64,000 nucleotides of DNA from Paracoccus contaminans (GTDB taxonomy: Bacteria > Pseudomonadota > Alphaproteobacteria > Rhodobacterales > Rhodobacteraceae), in NCBI RefSeq assembly GCF_002105555.1, contig NZ_CP020612.1, positions 771,001-835,000 on the forward strand, in the 5' to 3' direction. Below the pieces are notes generated by a model, which searched no databases, was not told where the DNA came from, and saw nothing but the letters and a program-made list of their open reading frames with translations. Below, piece after piece: positions 35,630 through 44,403 of this stretch. Position numbers and translations under genes: made by a program. The number at the start of each line of letters is the position of its first letter. The stretch's first letter is position 1.

Positions 35630-35639
35630 CTTGCCGCCC

Positions 35640-36578
35640 ATGCCGCAGCCGATCCGACGCATTGTTTCCCTTACGCTCAGCCTGATCATCGCATCCGCGG
35701 TGATCTTTGCGGTCGTCGATCTGGTGCCGGGCGATCCGGCCAGCTTCATGCTGGGCACCGGCGCGCGCCCCGACACGGTGGCGGCGCTGCGTGAACAGAT
35801 GGGCCTCGATCTGCCGTGGATCATGCGTTACGGCCGCTGGCTGGCCGGGGTGCTGCACGGCGATCTGGGCACCAGCCTTGCCTACAAGACGCCTGTTGCG
35901 GGGATGATCTGGGACCGGGTGCAGGTATCGCTGCCGCTGGCGTTGATGGCGCTGGCCATTGCTGCGGCAGTGGCCTTTCCGGTCGGCATGCTGGCGGCGC
36001 GGCGGCGCGGCAGCCTTGCGGATGCGGCCGTGATGGGGGGAACGCAACTGGGCATCGCGCTGCCGAACTTCTGGTTCGCGATGCTGCTGGTGCTGGTCTT
36101 TGCGGTCCGCCTGCGCTGGCTGCCGGCGGGCGGCTTTCCGGGCTGGGCGCATCCGCTGGCGGCGCTGAAGGCTCTGTTGCTGCCGGCGCTGTCGCTGGCC
36201 CTGCCGCAGGCGGCCATCCTGGCGCGCGTGCTGCGTTCGGCGCTGATCGAGACGCTGGGGCAGGATTACATCCGCACCGCGCGGGCCAAGGGCCTCAGCC
36301 GCGGTCAGGCGCTGCGCCGGCATGCGCTGCGCAATGCCCTTGTCCCGGTGCTGACGGTGCTGGGGATGCAGTTCAGCTTTTTGCTGGCGGGGGCGATCAT
36401 CATCGAGAACGTGTTCTACCTGCCGGGCCTTGGGCGGCTGATCTTTCAGGCGATCACCCAGCGCGACCTGATCGTCGTGCAATCCGCCGTTCTGGTGCTG
36501 GTCGCGGCGGTGATCATCGTCACCTTCCTGGTTGACCTGGCCTATGTCGCCGTGGACCCGAGGCTGCGCAGACGATGA
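35640..36578 (+). CDS. Peptide/nickel-type ABC transporter permease (DppB-like)
   Basis: 312-residue inner-membrane permease of the DppB/OppB family with six membrane helices. The first half contains the periplasmic AALREQMGLDLPWIMRYGRWL and HGDLGTS signatures. The EAA-like loop for ATPase contact is DYIRTARAKGLSRGQALRRHALRNAL. A TTG at 35631 is a possible upstream start. The stop overlaps the next permease by 4 bp. It forms one operon with the second permease and a fused ATPase, but no binding-protein gene is in the operon. Confidence 0.92.
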   Translation: MPQPIRRIVSLTLSLIIASAVIFAVVDLVPGDPASFMLGTGARPDTVAALREQMGLDLPWIMRYGRWLAGVLHGDLGTSLAYKTPVAGMIWDRVQVSLPLALMALAIAAAVAFPVGMLAARRRGSLADAAVMGGTQLGIALPNFWFAMLLVLVFAVRLRWLPAGGFPGWAHPLAALKALLLPALSLALPQAAILARVLRSALIETLGQDYIRTARAKGLSRGQALRRHALRNALVPVLTVLGMQFSFLLAGAIIIENVFYLPGLGRLIFQAITQRDLIVVQSAVLVLVAAVIIVTFLVDLAYVAVDPRLRRR

Positions 36579-37393
36579 GACGTGCCACCCTGACTTTGGG
36601 TATCGCGCTGACCGCGCTGGCCCTTGCTGCGGCCCTGCTGTCCTGGGCCTGGACCCCTTATTCCGTCACCGGCGTCAGCATCGCCGACAAGCTGAAGCCG
36701 CCCGGCCCCGACCATTGGCTGGGCACCGACCATTTCGGGCGCGACCTGCTGTCGATGGTCATGGTGGGCGCGCGCACCTCGCTGGCCGTGGCGCTGGTGG
36801 CGGTGGGCATCGGGATGGGGGTCGGCGTGCCGCTGGGCCTGATCGCCGCCGCCGGCCGGGGCGGCTTGGCGGACGAGGCGATCATGCGGGGCAATGACCT
36901 GATCTTTGCCTTTCCCTCGCTGGTGATCGCGATCCTCATCACGGCGGCGCTCGGCCCTTCGGCGCTGAACGCGATCCTGGCCATCGGCATCTTCAATATC
37001 CCGGTCTTTGCGCGGGTGACGCGGGCGGGGGCGCTGCCGCTGTGGACGCTCGATTTCGTCCGCGCGGCGCAGGTCGCGGGCAAGGGGCCGGCGCGCATCA
37101 GCGTCGAACATATCCTGCCCAACATCGCCAGCCTGCTGATCGTGCAGGGCACGATCCAGTTCAGCCTGGGCATCCTGGCCGAGGCGGGGCTTTCCTATGT
37201 GGGCCTTGGCGCGCAGCCCCCCACCCCCAGCTGGGGCCGGATGCTGGCCGAGGCGCAGACCATGGTCACCATCGCCCCGCATGTCGCCATCGTGCCGGGC
37301 CTCGCCATCGTGCTGACGGTGCTGGGGCTCAACCTTCTGGGCGATGCGCTGCGCGACGCGCTGGACCCGCGGCTGAAGGCGCGCACCGCATGA
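36575..37393 (+). CDS. Peptide/nickel-type ABC transporter permease (DppC-like)
   Basis: 272-residue permease with an N-terminal membrane anchor, the HWLGTDHFGRDLLSMVMVGAR signature typical of DppC/OppC, and about six helices. The EAA-like loop is DFVRAAQVAGKGPARISVEHILPN. GLGAQPPTPSWGRML near the C-terminus is also family-specific. It pairs with the upstream DppB-like permease. Start and stop overlap both neighbours by 4 bp (ATGA), showing tight coupling. Confidence 0.93.
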   Translation: MRRATLTLGIALTALALAAALLSWAWTPYSVTGVSIADKLKPPGPDHWLGTDHFGRDLLSMVMVGARTSLAVALVAVGIGMGVGVPLGLIAAAGRGGLADEAIMRGNDLIFAFPSLVIAILITAALGPSALNAILAIGIFNIPVFARVTRAGALPLWTLDFVRAAQVAGKGPARISVEHILPNIASLLIVQGTIQFSLGILAEAGLSYVGLGAQPPTPSWGRMLAEAQTMVTIAPHVAIVPGLAIVLTVLGLNLLGDALRDALDPRLKARTA

Positions 37394-38967
37394 TCGCGCT
37401 GCAGGATCTTTCGGTGATGATCGGCGGGCGTCCGGTGCTGTCGGGGGTGAGCCTTGATCTGGCGCCGGGCAGCGTGACGGGGCTGGTGGGGGAAAGCGGG
37501 TCGGGCAAGTCCATGACCTCGCTGGCCATCATGGGCCTGCTGCCGGACGGCGCGAGCGCGACGGGCCGGGTTCTGATGGACGGCCGCAACCTGCTCGACC
37601 TGCCCGAAGCGGCGATGAACGACATCCGGGGCCATCGCATCGGGATGATCTTTCAGGAACCGATGACGGCGCTGAACCCGCTGATGACGATCGGCGATCA
37701 GGTGGCCGAGGTGCTGATGCGCCACCGCCGCATGGATCGGGGCGACGCGCTGGCGGCGGCCCGGCAAAAGCTGGACCGGGTCGGCCTGCCTGCCCCGCGC
37801 TTTGCCCTGACCCTGTTCCCGCATGAGCTGTCGGGCGGCCAGCGCCAGCGTGTCGCCATCGCCATGGCGATCGCCGCCGCGCCCGACCTGCTGATCGCGG
37901 ACGAGCCGACCACCGCGCTGGACGTGACGACGCAGGCGCATATCCTGGACCTGCTGCGCGAACTGGTCCGCGACGAGGGGATGGCGCTGCTGTTCATCAC
38001 CCATGATCTGGCCCTTCTGGCCGGGGCAGCGGATCATGTGGCGGTGATGCAGGCCGGCCGCATCGTCGAGCAGGGTCCGGCCGCGGCGGTGTTCCGCGCC
38101 CAGTCGCACCCCTATACGCGCCGCCTGTTCGCCGCGGCCCGCCACCAGCCGGAACGCTCCCCGCCCCGCAGCGCAAGCGCCCCGGTTTTGCGGGTCGAAC
38201 GCGCGGTGCGCGAATACCGCCTGCCGCGCATGACGGCCGCCGCGCCGAACGGGGCGCTGCGCGCCGTCGATGGCGTCAGCCTGACGGTGGGCGAGGGCGA
38301 ATCGGTCGGACTGGTGGGCGAATCGGGTTGCGGCAAGTCAACCCTGACCCGCGCCATCCTGGGCCTCGATCCCCTGCAGGGGGGGCGCATCCTGCTGGAC
38401 GGCCAGCCGGTCGGCGCACGGATGCCGGCAGCCCTGCGCGCCCGGGTGCAGGTCGTGTTCCAGGATCCCTATGCCAGCTTTGACCCGCGCTGGCGCGTGG
38501 ACCGGCTGGTGGCCGAGCCGTTCCACCTGACCGGCCGTCCCTCGGACTGGCGCGATCGGGTGGCGCGGGCGCTGGACGAGGTGGGCATCCCCGCCGACGC
38601 CATGGGCCGCCACATCCACCAGTTTTCCGGCGGACAGCGCCAGCGCATCGCGATTGCCCGCGCCCTCATCATCCGTCCGCGCCTGATCATCCTGGACGAG
38701 GCCGTCAGCGCGCTTGACGTGCAGGTGCGGGCGCAGGTGCTCGATCTGCTGGCCCGGCTGCGCGCGCAGCACGGGATGGGCTGGCTGTTCATCAGCCATG
38801 ATCTGTCGGTCGTCCGCGCGATCACCGACCGCATGATGGTGATGCAGAAGGGCCGGATCGTCGAGGAAGGCGAGACCGAAACGATCCTGACCGCGCCCCG
38901 TCACCCCTATACGCAGCAGCTGATCGCGGCGGCCCCGCACATGCCGGACGATCTGTCCCCCGCCTGA
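37390..38967 (+). CDS. Peptide ABC transporter, fused double ATPase (DppD-DppF type)
   Basis: 525-residue protein made of two ABC ATPase units in one chain. Unit 1 (about 1-255) has Walker A GESGSGKS (34-41), signature LSGGQRQRVA and Walker B LLIADEP. Unit 2 (about 270-520) has GESGCGKS, a slightly altered signature FSGGQRQRIA and Walker B LIILDEA. Both units carry the C-terminal HPYTRRL or HPYTQQL oligopeptide-ATPase signature. Such DppDF fusions are common in this family. It powers the two upstream permeases. Confidence 0.94.
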   Translation: MIALQDLSVMIGGRPVLSGVSLDLAPGSVTGLVGESGSGKSMTSLAIMGLLPDGASATGRVLMDGRNLLDLPEAAMNDIRGHRIGMIFQEPMTALNPLMTIGDQVAEVLMRHRRMDRGDALAAARQKLDRVGLPAPRFALTLFPHELSGGQRQRVAIAMAIAAAPDLLIADEPTTALDVTTQAHILDLLRELVRDEGMALLFITHDLALLAGAADHVAVMQAGRIVEQGPAAAVFRAQSHPYTRRLFAAARHQPERSPPRSASAPVLRVERAVREYRLPRMTAAAPNGALRAVDGVSLTVGEGESVGLVGESGCGKSTLTRAILGLDPLQGGRILLDGQPVGARMPAALRARVQVVFQDPYASFDPRWRVDRLVAEPFHLTGRPSDWRDRVARALDEVGIPADAMGRHIHQFSGGQRQRIAIARALIIRPRLIILDEAVSALDVQVRAQVLDLLARLRAQHGMGWLFISHDLSVVRAITDRMMVMQKGRIVEEGETETILTAPRHPYTQQLIAAAPHMPDDLSPA

Positions 38968-38988
38968 AGGCGCTTGGCCGGCCTGAAA

Positions 38989-39024
38989 CGGGGCATCTGG
39001 GCAAAACGGGGCATCTGGGCAAAA
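38989..39024. repeat. Two perfect 18-bp tandem repeats
   Basis: CGGGGCATCTGGGCAAAA occurs twice head to tail between the convergent ATPase and mcl1 genes. Just after it, GGACGGCGCGT is also repeated (39031 and 39057). No function is evident. Confidence 0.85.
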
Positions 39025-39089
39025 GGCGGTGGACGGCGCGTCATCGCGAAGGCGCCGGACGGCGCGTGATGGCCTCAAGCAGCCTGCCC

Positions 39090-39125
39090 AAAAGAGACAG
39101 GCCCCGCCAAGGCGCGGGACCTGTC
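39090..39125 (-). terminator. Rho-independent terminator of mcl1
   Basis: GACAGG pairs with CCTGTC and continues through CCCGC/GCGGG with one mismatch. On the minus strand it is followed by CTCTTTTGG. It lies 60 nt beyond the mcl1 stop. Confidence 0.65.
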
Positions 39126-39184
39126 GCTCCTCCCCCGAAGGGCGGCTGGGCCTCCCCGCCGTGCCGCCTGGGTATGACGCGCCG

Positions 39185-40147
39185 TCAGATGGAACCGTTT
39201 ATCAACTCTGCCTGCCGCACGATCACTTGTGCCTGACGAATCGACGCGATGTCAACCAGTCGACCTTTGTATACCGTCGCTCCGGCCCCAGTTTTTTGCG
39301 CTTGTTCCATCGCAGCAAGGATCTGCTTTGCTTCTGTTACCGCTATCTCGCTTGGGGAGAACACTTCGTTCGCGAGTGCGATCTGGCTGGGATGGATCGC
39401 CCATTTGCCCACCATCCCCAGCGTGGCGGACCGCAGCGCCTGGGCGCGGAACCCCTCGGCATCGCTGAAATCGCCGAAGGGGCCATCGACCGGCAGGATG
39501 CCATGCGTCCGGCAGGCGGCGACGATGGCGGCTTGCGCCCAGTGCCACGGATCGGCCCAGTATTTCTGCCCCTCGCGGGCCATGTAATAGTTTTCCTGCG
39601 TGCCCCCGATGCCGGTGGTCGCCATGCCCATCGAGGCGGCGAAATCGGCCGCGCCAAGGCTCATCGCCTGCAACCGCGGGCTGGCGGCGGCGATGTCCTC
39701 GACATGGCTGATCCCGGCGGCCGATTCGATGATGACCTCGAAACCGATCGGTTTGCTGCGCCCCTTGGCCCGTTCGATCGCGGTGACAAGAGCATCGACG
39801 GCATAGACATCCATCGCGTTCCCGACCTTGGGGATCATGATGAGGTCGAGCCGGTCGCCCCCCTGTTCCAGCAGGTCCACCACGTCGCGATACCACCAGG
39901 GCGTGTCCAGCCCGTTGATGCGGACCGAGAGCGTCTTGCCGCCCCAGTCCACATCGCCGATCGCCTGCACGACATTGCGGCGCGCCTGATCCTTGTCGTC
40001 CGGCGCCACCGAATCCTCGAGATCGAGATTGATCACATCAGCCGCCGAGGCCGCCATCTTCTCGAACAATGACACGCGCGATCCCGGCCCGAACAGCTGG
40101 CAGCGGTTCAATCGTGCGGGGGGGGACGGCTGCTGGCGGAAGGACAT
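39185..40147 (-). CDS. mcl1: L-malyl-CoA/beta-methylmalyl-CoA lyase
   Basis: 320-residue HpcH/HpaI-family lyase. It cleaves beta-methylmalyl-CoA to glyoxylate and propionyl-CoA, and condenses or cleaves malyl-CoA, in the ethylmalonyl-CoA pathway for acetate assimilation. Key segments agree closely with the Rhodobacter Mcl1 sequence as I remember it: RCQLFGPGSR, INLDLEDSVAPDDK with metal-binding acidic residues, FEVIIESAAGISHVEDIAA, and MGMATTGIGGTQENYYM. The ATG at 40147 gives the canonical MSFRQQPSPPAR start. It is divergent from the aminotransferase gene and probably regulated by carbon source. Confidence 0.95.
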   Translation of the reverse strand: MSFRQQPSPPARLNRCQLFGPGSRVSLFEKMAASAADVINLDLEDSVAPDDKDQARRNVVQAIGDVDWGGKTLSVRINGLDTPWWYRDVVDLLEQGGDRLDLIMIPKVGNAMDVYAVDALVTAIERAKGRSKPIGFEVIIESAAGISHVEDIAAASPRLQAMSLGAADFAASMGMATTGIGGTQENYYMAREGQKYWADPWHWAQAAIVAACRTHGILPVDGPFGDFSDAEGFRAQALRSATLGMVGKWAIHPSQIALANEVFSPSEIAVTEAKQILAAMEQAQKTGAGATVYKGRLVDIASIRQAQVIVRQAELINGSI

Positions 40148-40200
40148 GGAGACGATACCTTGAGCAATGATGTTTCGGAATTGCTGGACTGGGTGGTATA

Positions 40201-40211
40201 TTGCTGCGCAA
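40201..40211. promoter_or_regulatory. TTGC-N3-GCAA element upstream of mcl1
   Basis: Short dyad TTGC-TGC-GCAA in the 146-bp divergent region, 54-64 bp upstream of mcl1. RamB/PccR-type regulators of acyl-CoA pathways bind TTTGCAAA-like sites, so this is a weak operator candidate. Confidence 0.25.
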
Positions 40212-40293
40212 CCTTGGGCAAGCGGCCTGTCGCTGTTGAAGGTGGCCGGGGTTTGGCGCAGAACGCGCAAGGCCACGATCCCCGGAGAAGCTG

Positions 40294-41154
40294 ATGACCC
40301 GCATTGTCTATCTGAACGGCAGCTATGTGCCCGAAACCGAGGCCACCGTCTCGATCTTCGACCGGGGATTCGTCATGGGCGATGCCGTCTATGAGGTGAC
40401 GACGGTTCTGGGCGGCAGGCTCATCGATTTTGACGGGCACATGACGCGCCTGAAACGGTCGCTGGGCGAGCTGAGGATGGCCATGCCCCTGGCCGAGGCG
40501 GAAATCCTGGCCGCCCATCGGCGGCTGGTTGAGGAAAACGGCATCACCGACGGGATGATCTATCTGCAGATCAGCCGCGGCAATGCCGGTGACCGCGACT
40601 TCGTCTTTCCGCCTGCCGATACCCCGGCCACGGTGGTCATGTATGGCTGGGACAAGCCGGGCCTGGCCGACAACCCGGCCGCGCGGGAAGGCCTGCGCAT
40701 CATCACCATGCCCGATCTGCGCTGGGCCCGCCGCGACATCAAGACGGTGCAGCTGCTCTACCCCTCGCTCGCCAAGATGGAGGCGAAGGCCCAGGGCAAG
40801 GACGACGCCTGGTTCGTCGAGGAGGGCACCGTGACCGAAGGCACCTCGAACAACGCCTATATCGTCGCCGGCGGGCGCATCATCACCCGGCCGACCTCGC
40901 ATGACATCCTGCACGGGATCACCCGCGCATCCCTGCTGCGCTATGCCCGCGAGGCGCAGATCACCATCGAGGAACGCCCCTTCACCGTGGACGAGGCGCA
41001 ACAGGCCGACGAGGCCTTCATCACCTCGGCATCGCAATTCGTGATGCCCGTGGTCGAGATCGACGGCGTGCCGGTCGGCGCGGGCCGGCCGGGTCCCGTC
41101 ACGCAGCGCCTGCGCGAGATCTATCTTGAGGAAAGCCGCAAGGCCGCGATCTGA
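40294..41154 (+). CDS. dat: D-amino-acid aminotransferase (class IV PLP enzyme)
   Basis: 286-residue fold-type IV aminotransferase. The PLP lysine is K150 in RRDIKTVQLLYPS. FDRGFVMGDAVYEV (22-35) and the VTEGTSNNAYIV box (about 179-190) are typical, the latter resembling D-amino-acid rather than branched-chain enzymes. D-alanine aminotransferases make D-glutamate and related D-amino acids for the cell wall. GGAGAAG precedes the ATG by about 4 nt. It appears monocistronic, with a 146-bp divergent region shared with mcl1. 4-amino-4-deoxychorismate lyase is the main alternative. Confidence 0.88.
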   Translation: MTRIVYLNGSYVPETEATVSIFDRGFVMGDAVYEVTTVLGGRLIDFDGHMTRLKRSLGELRMAMPLAEAEILAAHRRLVEENGITDGMIYLQISRGNAGDRDFVFPPADTPATVVMYGWDKPGLADNPAAREGLRIITMPDLRWARRDIKTVQLLYPSLAKMEAKAQGKDDAWFVEEGTVTEGTSNNAYIVAGGRIITRPTSHDILHGITRASLLRYAREAQITIEERPFTVDEAQQADEAFITSASQFVMPVVEIDGVPVGAGRPGPVTQRLREIYLEESRKAAI

Positions 41155-41160
41155 CCGGGC

Positions 41161-41179
41161 GGGCGGCATGCTGCCGCCC
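41161..41179 (+). terminator. Hairpin downstream of dat
   Basis: Eight-bp perfect stem (GGGCGGCA and its complement, 3-nt loop) seven nt after the dat stop. No U-tract follows, so termination is uncertain. Confidence 0.4.
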
Positions 41180-41285
41180 CTGCCCCTGCGGGCCAGGGGT
41201 CAACGGCGCCCTTGTGCCGGAATGGCGTTCCTGACCGGGCGCCCACTGCCGATGGCTGCGGGCGCAGGGCAGTCACCTGCCCGGC

Positions 41286-42143
41286 TCAGCCGGCGGTTCC
41301 GTTGCCCGGATCGGCGCCCTGGGCGCCGGTCGCCGCGCGCAGCGTATAGGCCACATCGCTGGCGTTCGTGTCCTTGAGCGTGGCGATCAGCTCGCCCCCG
41401 ACAAAGACCTGCACGTCTGTATCCGACTGGACGACATCGACATCGGGTTCGGCCTTGCCGCCATCATAGGTGATGACCAGCGTATCGCCCTTGTCATAGG
41501 CGATGGTCGAGGCGCCGGTGCCTTCGGCCAGCAGATAGTTGTCCGCGCCCTCGCCGCCATCGGCGTAATCGCCAGCGCCCAGGGTCAGGCTGTCATCGCC
41601 CTTGCCACCCATCAGCGAATCGGCGTCGTCATCATCGCCCCCCGTGATGGTGTCGTTGCCCTTGCCGCCGTCGATCGTGTCCTTGCCGGCGCCGCCATCC
41701 AGCAGGTCGCCATCCTTGTCCTCGTCGCCCGGCAGGATCAGGTCATCGCCGGCGCCGGCATGGATCGTGTCCTCGCCGCTGTTGCCTTCGATCGTGTCGT
41801 TCCCGTCCGCCGCATGGGGGTCGTCGGTGCCATACACATCGTCGCCAGAGCCGAGGAACACGTGATCGTCGCCCGCATCGGCGATGATCGTATCATCGCC
41901 ATAGCCGCCATAGGTCCAGTCGTCGCCGGCGGCTGCGTTGATCGTATCGTTGCCGTCAAAGCCCCGGACGATCTCGCCCGCATCGGTGCCGTCGACCTGG
42001 TCGGCCCCGTCCGTTCCCTCGACCATGGGCAGGTCGGGGGGCGGGGTGCCCTGGTCGAACTCCTCGTCATCGCTGGTGTGCAGCAGGCTGCCGATGGCCG
42101 CAACGCCAAGCACCCCCAGCAGCAGCAGATACATCTGGTTCAT
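41286..42143 (-). CDS. Membrane-anchored RTX-like Asp-rich repeat protein
   Basis: 285-residue acidic protein. A single N-terminal hydrophobic helix (MNQMYLLLLGVLGVAAIGSLL) is followed by an acidic spacer and about 150 residues of hemolysin-type calcium-binding repeats (GFDGND, GYGDDTI, GSGDDV, GGAGKDTI, GGKGND, GGDDDD, GGKGDD). A C-terminal beta-rich domain follows (about 195-275). The repeats should bind Ca2+ in the periplasm or outside the cell. It lacks the large size of type I secreted RTX toxins, and no hlyB/hlyD-like genes are nearby. Similar small proteins occur in Rhodobacteraceae; function is unknown. Confidence 0.82.
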   Translation of the reverse strand: MNQMYLLLLGVLGVAAIGSLLHTSDDEEFDQGTPPPDLPMVEGTDGADQVDGTDAGEIVRGFDGNDTINAAAGDDWTYGGYGDDTIIADAGDDHVFLGSGDDVYGTDDPHAADGNDTIEGNSGEDTIHAGAGDDLILPGDEDKDGDLLDGGAGKDTIDGGKGNDTITGGDDDDADSLMGGKGDDSLTLGAGDYADGGEGADNYLLAEGTGASTIAYDKGDTLVITYDGGKAEPDVDVVQSDTDVQVFVGGELIATLKDTNASDVAYTLRAATGAQGADPGNGTAG

Positions 42144-42169
42144 CGCGTCCCTCGTGTCCCGTTTTCCGA

Positions 42170-42940
42170 TCAGTGCCCCAGAATCTGGCTGAGGAACAGC
42201 CGGGTGCGTTCCGATTTCGGATTGTTGAAAAACGCCTCCGGCACGTTTTCTTCCACGATCTGGCCTTGGTCCATGAAGATGACCCGGTCGGCGACCGCCT
42301 GGGCAAAGCCCATTTCATGGGTGACGCACAGCATGGTCATGCCGCCCTCGGCCAGCTCGATCATCGTGTCCAGAACCTCCTTGATCATCTCGGGGTCAAG
42401 GGCGCTGGTCGGCTCGTCGAACAGCATGATCCGGGGGCGCATGCACAGCGAGCGGGCGATCGCCACGCGCTGCTGCTGGCCGCCCGACAGCTGGCCCGGA
42501 TATTTATGCGCCTGGTCGGGGATGCGGACCTGCCGCAGGAAATGCATCGCGCTTTCCTCGGCCTCGCGCCGGGGCGTCCTGCGGACCCAGATCGGGGCGA
42601 GGGTGCAGTTTTCCAGCACCGTCAGATGCGGGAACAGGTTGAAGTGCTGGAACACCATGCCGACCTCGGAGCGCACCTTGTCGATGTTGCGCAGGTCGTT
42701 GGTCAGTTCGGTGCCGTCCACCACGATCCGGCCGGACTGGTGTTCCTCAAGCCGGTTGATGCAGCGGATCAGCGTCGATTTGCCCGAACCCGATGGCCCG
42801 GCGATGACGATGCGTTCGCCCGTGCGCACCGTCAGGTCGATGTCGCGCAGGACATGGAAGGCGCCGTACCACTTGTTCATCCGCTCGATGCGGATCGCGG
42901 CAGTGGCCGGGGCGGATGCGGGCGTGTCGGTCACGGTCAT
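42170..42940 (-). CDS. aapP: General L-amino acid ABC transporter ATP-binding protein (AapP/BztD)
   Basis: 256-residue ATPase energising uptake of glutamate, glutamine, aspartate and asparagine. Walker A GPSGSGKS is at residues 48-55, the Q-loop [11 protein letters not shown] follows, the ABC signature is [10 protein letters not shown], and Walker B is [15 protein letters not shown]. It is a single unit, of normal length for PAAT-family ATPases, and is the last gene of aapJQMP (Rhodobacter bztABCD). The first about 17 residues are a variable Thr/Ala/Pro-rich extension. It follows aapM after 10 bp. Confidence 0.93.
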   Translation of the reverse strand: MTVTDTPASAPATAAIRIERMNKWYGAFHVLRDIDLTVRTGERIVIAGPSGSGKSTLIRCINRLEEHQSGRIVVDGTELTNDLRNIDKVRSEVGMVFQHFNLFPHLTVLENCTLAPIWVRRTPRREAEESAMHFLRQVRIPDQAHKYPGQLSGGQQQRVAIARSLCMRPRIMLFDEPTSALDPEMIKEVLDTMIELAEGGMTMLCVTHEMGFAQAVADRVIFMDQGQIVEENVPEAFFNNPKSERTRLFLSQILGH

Positions 42941-42950
42941 GGCGAACCCC

Positions 42951-44402
42951 TCAACGATGGTCGCGTTTCAGGCGCTGTTCCAGATGCATGGCATAGCGCG
43001 ACATGGCAAAGCACAGGACAAAGAAGATCGCCCCCGTGAACAGGTAAGGTTCCCAATAGGCGCCCTTCCAGGCAAAGGTGGCGCGGATCGTGTCGGACAT
43101 CTGCTTGAGCGGGTCGAACAGGCCGACGAAAGTGACCAGCGTGGTATCCTTGAACATCCCGATGAAGGTGCCGACGATGCCGGGGATCGAGATCTTGAGC
43201 GCCTGCGGCAGCACGATCAGCCGCTGCGCCTTCCAGTAATCCAGCCCCAGCGCATCCGCAGCCTCGTATTGCCCGCGCGGCAGGGCGGCAAGGCCGCCCC
43301 GGATCACCTCGGCCATATAGGCGCTGGCGAACAGCGTCACCATGATGATGACCCGCAGGATAATGTCGAAATTCGTCCCCGGCGGCAGGAAATAGTTCAG
43401 CAGGATCGAGGCCACGAACAACAGCGTGATCAGCGGCACGCCGCGGATGAATTCGATGAACATCACCGCCAGCATCCGCACCACCGGCATGGCCGATTGC
43501 CGCGCCAGCGCCAGCAGGATGCCCAGCGGCAAGGACAGGGTGATACCCGACACGCCGATGACAAAGGACAGAAGAAACCCGCCGAAGGCTGTCGATTCCA
43601 CGGGTGCGATGGACAGCGGCACGAACCCGCCAAGGCTTGCGGCCAGGCCGGCCTGCACATACAGCCACCACCCCGCCGCCGCCAACGCGCCCAGCGCCGC
43701 CGACAGCAGGCCCGCCCGCGCGGTCAGCCGCCAGACCGCCAGCCCGACCGCAAATCCCGCCAGGGCGGTCAGCGGCCCCCACAGCGATCCGCCCCACAGC
43801 AGCCAGACGGCCAGAAAGGGAAACAGCGCGGTGGCGGCAAGCGCCCGGCGCGGGGCATATTCGATCAGCGCGGCCCAGCCCAGGATCACGGCCGCCAGCA
43901 TCCCCAGCGCCCTGTCCGGCGCGCCCAGCGCCGCGCATGCGGCAAAGCTGCCCACCCCGCCCAGCACGATGACCAGCCAGCGCAGCGGCCGGGTTTCCGA
44001 AAACAGCACCGGGGCAATGGCCAGCAGCAGCAGCCCGCAGGCCGCGGCCGGGCGCCAGTACAGCTCGGCCGGGTAAAAGCCGAACAGGAACTGGTTCCAC
44101 CGTTCCCGGATGACGGCGAAACAGGCGCCCGTCGCCCCCTCGCCCCAGCGGGCGGCGATGATCGTGCGGCATTCGCCCACGCTGGACGCCTTCCACACCG
44201 CATGGGCGAACCAGGGCCAGAAATGCGCGGCCAGAAACCACAGGGCGCCCAGACTGAGGATGGTCAAGGCCGTGTTCAGCGGCCCCGAGAACAGGTTGAG
44301 GCGCAGCCATCGCCACGCGCCCGCCTGGCGCGCGGGCGGGAGCGCGGGGGGCAGCATGGCCGCGCGGACGAAGGGGACGGCCTCGGCGTGACGCTCGCTC
44401 AC
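42951..44402 (-). CDS. aapM: General L-amino acid ABC transporter permease AapM/BztC, enlarged
   Basis: 483-residue inner-membrane permease. The C-terminal half (about 255-478) is the conserved HisM/GlnP-like domain with the EAA loop [22 protein letters not shown]. The N-terminal half has one conserved helix (about 37-60) and the cysteine-containing periplasmic loop with SSVGECRTI. Between them lie four to five further hydrophobic segments (about 120-250, with [16 protein letters not shown] and [15 protein letters not shown]). Known AapM/BztC proteins are about 385-435 residues, so this insert makes it larger than usual. It follows aapQ by 1 bp. Confidence 0.9.
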   Translation of the reverse strand: MSERHAEAVPFVRAAMLPPALPPARQAGAWRWLRLNLFSGPLNTALTILSLGALWFLAAHFWPWFAHAVWKASSVGECRTIIAARWGEGATGACFAVIRERWNQFLFGFYPAELYWRPAAACGLLLLAIAPVLFSETRPLRWLVIVLGGVGSFAACAALGAPDRALGMLAAVILGWAALIEYAPRRALAATALFPFLAVWLLWGGSLWGPLTALAGFAVGLAVWRLTARAGLLSAALGALAAAGWWLYVQAGLAASLGGFVPLSIAPVESTAFGGFLLSFVIGVSGITLSLPLGILLALARQSAMPVVRMLAVMFIEFIRGVPLITLLFVASILLNYFLPPGTNFDIILRVIIMVTLFASAYMAEVIRGGLAALPRGQYEAADALGLDYWKAQRLIVLPQALKISIPGIVGTFIGMFKDTTLVTFVGLFDPLKQMSDTIRATFAWKGAYWEPYLFTGAIFFVLCFAMSRYAMHLEQRLKRDHR

Positions 44403-44403
44403 C

